The notes under the pieces were generated by a model. That model saw only the letters and a list, made by a program, of their open reading frames with translations, ran no database searches and was not told the origin of the DNA. Shown in pieces: positions 61,980-64,000 of a DNA stretch of 64,000 bases (positions are counted from its first letter, which is position 1; each line of letters begins with the position of its first letter). The position numbers were made by a program, and so were the translations under genes. Source of the stretch: Flavobacterium sp. LC2016-23 (GTDB lineage: Bacteria; Bacteroidota; Bacteroidia; Flavobacteriales; Flavobacteriaceae); contig NZ_WKKE01000024.1 in assembly GCF_009674775.1 (NCBI RefSeq), forward strand, positions 41,329 to 105,328, given 5' to 3'.

Positions 61980-62043
61980 GTCAGCTTGAGCAGAGTCTAA
62001 GGCTTTTTCAGAACAAAGGGGCTTCGACTCGGCTCAGCCTGAC
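61980..62043. repeat. MITE-like palindromic repeat
   Basis: GTCAGCTTGAGCAGAGTC (61980-61997) and GACTCGGCTCAGCCTGAC (62026-62043) are near-perfect inverse complements (15 of 18) around 28 bases. Sequences with TTCGACTCGGCTCAGCCTGACA are frequent intergenic repeats in flavobacteria. The remaining 61874-62502 region has no gene. Confidence 0.75.
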
Positions 62044-62409
62044 ATCTGTTTTGAATTATATCCAACGCGTATTTGTTACTTATTTCTTATTATGGAAATT
62101 TCCAAAACAGTGCCTTTCAAATTTTAAAAAATTGAATTGAAATCAAAAATAACAGGAACCCGGTAAATAATTTAGACCCTTTAAACAATGCGTCAATTAA
62201 AGAAATAACGTAACACAACAAAGTAATATCTGGAAAAAAAGAATGCTTAATTTCATCCTTTCACTACCTAATTTTAAGTCTCTTATCGGAAACTCAATAA
62301 CACTTCTTCCCTTTTGAATCACGAAGCTATACACAGCGACAAAAAACATATCTAACTAACTATTAGGTCTTTAAAAAATTAAATACTATTATTTTAATAT
62401 TTATTTTCT

Positions 62410-62417
62410 TAAATTTG
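62410..62417 (+). promoter_or_regulatory. -7 promoter element for the repeat surface protein
   Basis: TAAATTTG matches TAnnTTTG, 86 bases before the ATG at 62503. No good -33 element is visible. Confidence 0.4.
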
Positions 62418-62502
62418 GTTATTAACAAAATTTGCCTCATTGGTTTTGAATTCATTTTTTACGCATTCACATTACTATTCTTAAAAATTAAAAAGTAAAG
62501 CC

Positions 62503-64000
62503 ATGAAAAAAAAATTACTTCTCCCCTTGTTACTATTCCCTTTTATTTCCTTTAGTCAGGTTGGTATTGGCACTGTTTTACCCAATACCTCTTCTCAACT
62601 TGACGTTGTTGCTACTGACAAAGGAATACTTATTCCGAGGGTTGCTTTAACAGGAACCACAGATAATGCTACCATCAGTAATGGAAATATAAATAGTTTA
62701 CTGGTCTTTAACACAGCAAGCAATACTGATATAGTTCCTGGTTACTACTATTGGTTCAGTAACAAATGGAACAAGTTAAAAGCTCCCGAAACAGGCAACG
62801 GTGCTCCCACTTTAGCCGGATCTACCGGGGATCTTTATGTGGATGTAAACACCGGAAAACTATATGTTTATAACGGAACTGCCTGGATTGCCAGTATTTC
62901 ACAAAACGAAACGCTGACTTCTCTTTCTTTAGCCCCTCTAAGCGGTATTCTGACGTACACTGATGAAAAAGGAACAGCCAATACGCTCAATCTGGGTGCC
63001 GTCATTCCTAACTTTGAAACGTTGACCAGTATTTCGCAGGACGCTACAGCGGGAACGATTACCTATGTAGACGAAAAAGGAATTTCAACTGTATTAAACC
63101 TTAAAACCTTAATTGCACAAAACGAGACCTTAACTTCAGTAACCTTTGATCCTGCAACGGGAATGCTGGTTTATAAAGATGAAAAAGGAACTACTAACTC
63201 CGTCAATGTCGCCGCGATGATTCCGAATTTTGAAACGCTGACCAGTATTTCGCAGGACGCTACAGCCGGAACAATTACCTATGTAGACGAAAAGGGAGTT
63301 TCGAAAATCTTAAATATCAAATCTTTAATCACCCAAAACGAAACTCTGACGGCTGCCACATTCGATCCGGAAACAGGAATTTTGGTTTATAAAGATGAAA
63401 AGGGAATTAATAATTCCATCAATCTGGCCGCTATGATTCCGAATTTTGAAACGCTGACCAGTATTTCGCAGGATGCTGCAGCAGGAACGATTACCTATAT
63501 AGATGAAAAAGGGGGTTCGAATGTGTTAAACCTTAAAAGTTTAATCGCTCAGAATGAAACCCTGACCAGCGCCACATTCGATCCTGTAACCGGAATTTTG
63601 GTCTATAAAGACGAAAAAGGAATCGACAATTCCATTAATCTGGCTGCGATGATTCCGAATTTTGAAACCCTGACCAGTATTTCACAGGACGCCACAGCGG
63701 GAACAATTACCTATGTAGACGAAAAAGGAGTTTCGAATGTATTAAATCTCAAAAGTCTAATTGCCCAAAGCGAGACCCTGACCAGTGCCACCTTTGATCC
63801 TGTAACCGGAATTTTGGTCTATAAAGATGAAAAGGGAATTAATAATTCCATCAATCTGGCCGCTATGATTCCGAATTTTGAAACGCTGACCAGTATTTCG
63901 CAGGATGCTGCAGCAGGAACGATTACCTATATAGATGAAAAAGGGGGTTCGAATGTGTTAAACCTTAAAAGTTTAATCGCTCAGAATGAAACCCTGACCA
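62503..64000 (+). CDS. repeat-containing secreted surface protein, C-terminus missing
   Basis: At least 499 codons are visible and the frame runs off the right edge. The signal peptide (MKKKLLLPLLLFPFISFSQ) is followed by the Bacteroidota start VGIGTVLPNTSSQLDVVATD and then, from about residue 170, a tandem array of 72-residue units. Each unit holds two similar halves of the pattern ETLTSxSxDxxxGxxxYxDEKG (for example NFETLTSISQDATAGTITYV then DEKGVSNVLNLKSLIAQ, and NETLTSATFDPVTGILVYKD then EKGINNSINLAAMIP). The repeat is likely a rigid surface stalk or adhesin part. The C-terminal domain is not in the window. Confidence 0.85.
   Translation, partial: MKKKLLLPLLLFPFISFSQVGIGTVLPNTSSQLDVVATDKGILIPRVALTGTTDNATISNGNINSLLVFNTASNTDIVPGYYYWFSNKWNKLKAPETGNGAPTLAGSTGDLYVDVNTGKLYVYNGTAWIASISQNETLTSLSLAPLSGILTYTDEKGTANTLNLGAVIPNFETLTSISQDATAGTITYVDEKGISTVLNLKTLIAQNETLTSVTFDPATGMLVYKDEKGTTNSVNVAAMIPNFETLTSISQDATAGTITYVDEKGVSKILNIKSLITQNETLTAATFDPETGILVYKDEKGINNSINLAAMIPNFETLTSISQDAAAGTITYIDEKGGSNVLNLKSLIAQNETLTSATFDPVTGILVYKDEKGIDNSINLAAMIPNFETLTSISQDATAGTITYVDEKGVSNVLNLKSLIAQSETLTSATFDPVTGILVYKDEKGINNSINLAAMIPNFETLTSISQDAAAGTITYIDEKGGSNVLNLKSLIAQNETLT
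63025..64000 (+). repeat. tandem 216-bp repeat array inside the surface protein gene
   Basis: The sequence ACCAGTATTTCGCAGGACGC or its near variant begins at 63025, 63241, 63457, 63673 and 63889, exactly 216 bases apart. The third and fifth units are the same over their visible length, suggesting a recent 432-base duplication or gene conversion. The array continues past the right edge. Confidence 0.95.

Overview
The window looks like a chromosome segment of a Flavobacteriaceae member (Bacteroidota), most likely Flavobacterium. The evidence is a low-GC, A/T-rich intergenic background, a SusC/RagA-type receptor, two FecI/FecR pairs, a type IX secretion sorting domain, many DUF-type flavobacterial lipoproteins, and repeated occurrence of the Bacteroidota promoter -7 element TAnnTTTG close to start codons. 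No rRNA, tRNA or CRISPR array was found.

Layout. 1-4.6 kb (minus): ECF sigma factor, FecR anti-sigma factor and the 5' part of a SusC/RagA receptor that runs off the left edge. 4.8-12.8 kb: a bacteriocin-type peptide export locus. It has two small precursors with double-glycine leaders (10225-10395 and 10411-10578), two tandemly duplicated CPBP-family membrane proteins, an HlyD-type adaptor, a C39-peptidase ABC exporter and a small membrane protein, all on the minus strand, with a divergent TPR/AraC-type regulator. 13-21.8 kb (minus): a 2147-residue SpvB/RHS protein with a variable C-terminal tip, a downstream small membrane protein that may be its immunity partner, a relic of another tip, a companion T9SS protein and surface-protein genes and fragments. 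22.4-23.7 kb: two small helical genes, one with an HTH, preceded by a striking array of GCCAC/GTGGC operators.

24-36.8 kb (plus): a defence island. It contains a complete type I restriction-modification system (hsdR, a PD-(D/E)XK-like gene, hsdM, and an hsdS with an extra C-terminal Panacea-like domain), a KAP-like P-loop NTPase, an XRE regulator, a RhuM-family gene flanked by 54-bp direct repeats, and an Mrr-like nuclease with a zinc ribbon.

36.9-50 kb: a second FecI/FecR/TonB-receptor operon, then envelope and redox genes (YxFxxD lipoprotein, OB-fold protein, DUF5777, cytochrome c, YceI, hot-dog thioesterase) and an iron-uptake pair (TonB siderophore receptor and PepSY membrane reductase). 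50.3-55.8 kb (plus): a tightly packed operon with FAD oxidoreductase, methyltransferase, type III polyketide synthase, dehydratase, ketosynthase, ACP and phosphopantetheinyl transferase, probably making a methylated or oxidised phenolic lipid from a dedicated acyl starter. 56-62 kb: a SnoaL-like protein, AraC and HxlR regulators, YceI, an MFS exporter and an exported acetolactate decarboxylase. 62.5-64 kb: the start of a surface protein built from exact 216-bp repeats that continues past the right edge.

The most interesting units are the bacteriocin-type locus with its previously uncalled peptide genes, the RHS tip/relic arrangement, the operator array at 23.6-23.7 kb, the unusual type I R-M island and the type III PKS operon. 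Several intergenic regions also carry tandem or inverted low-complexity repeats.
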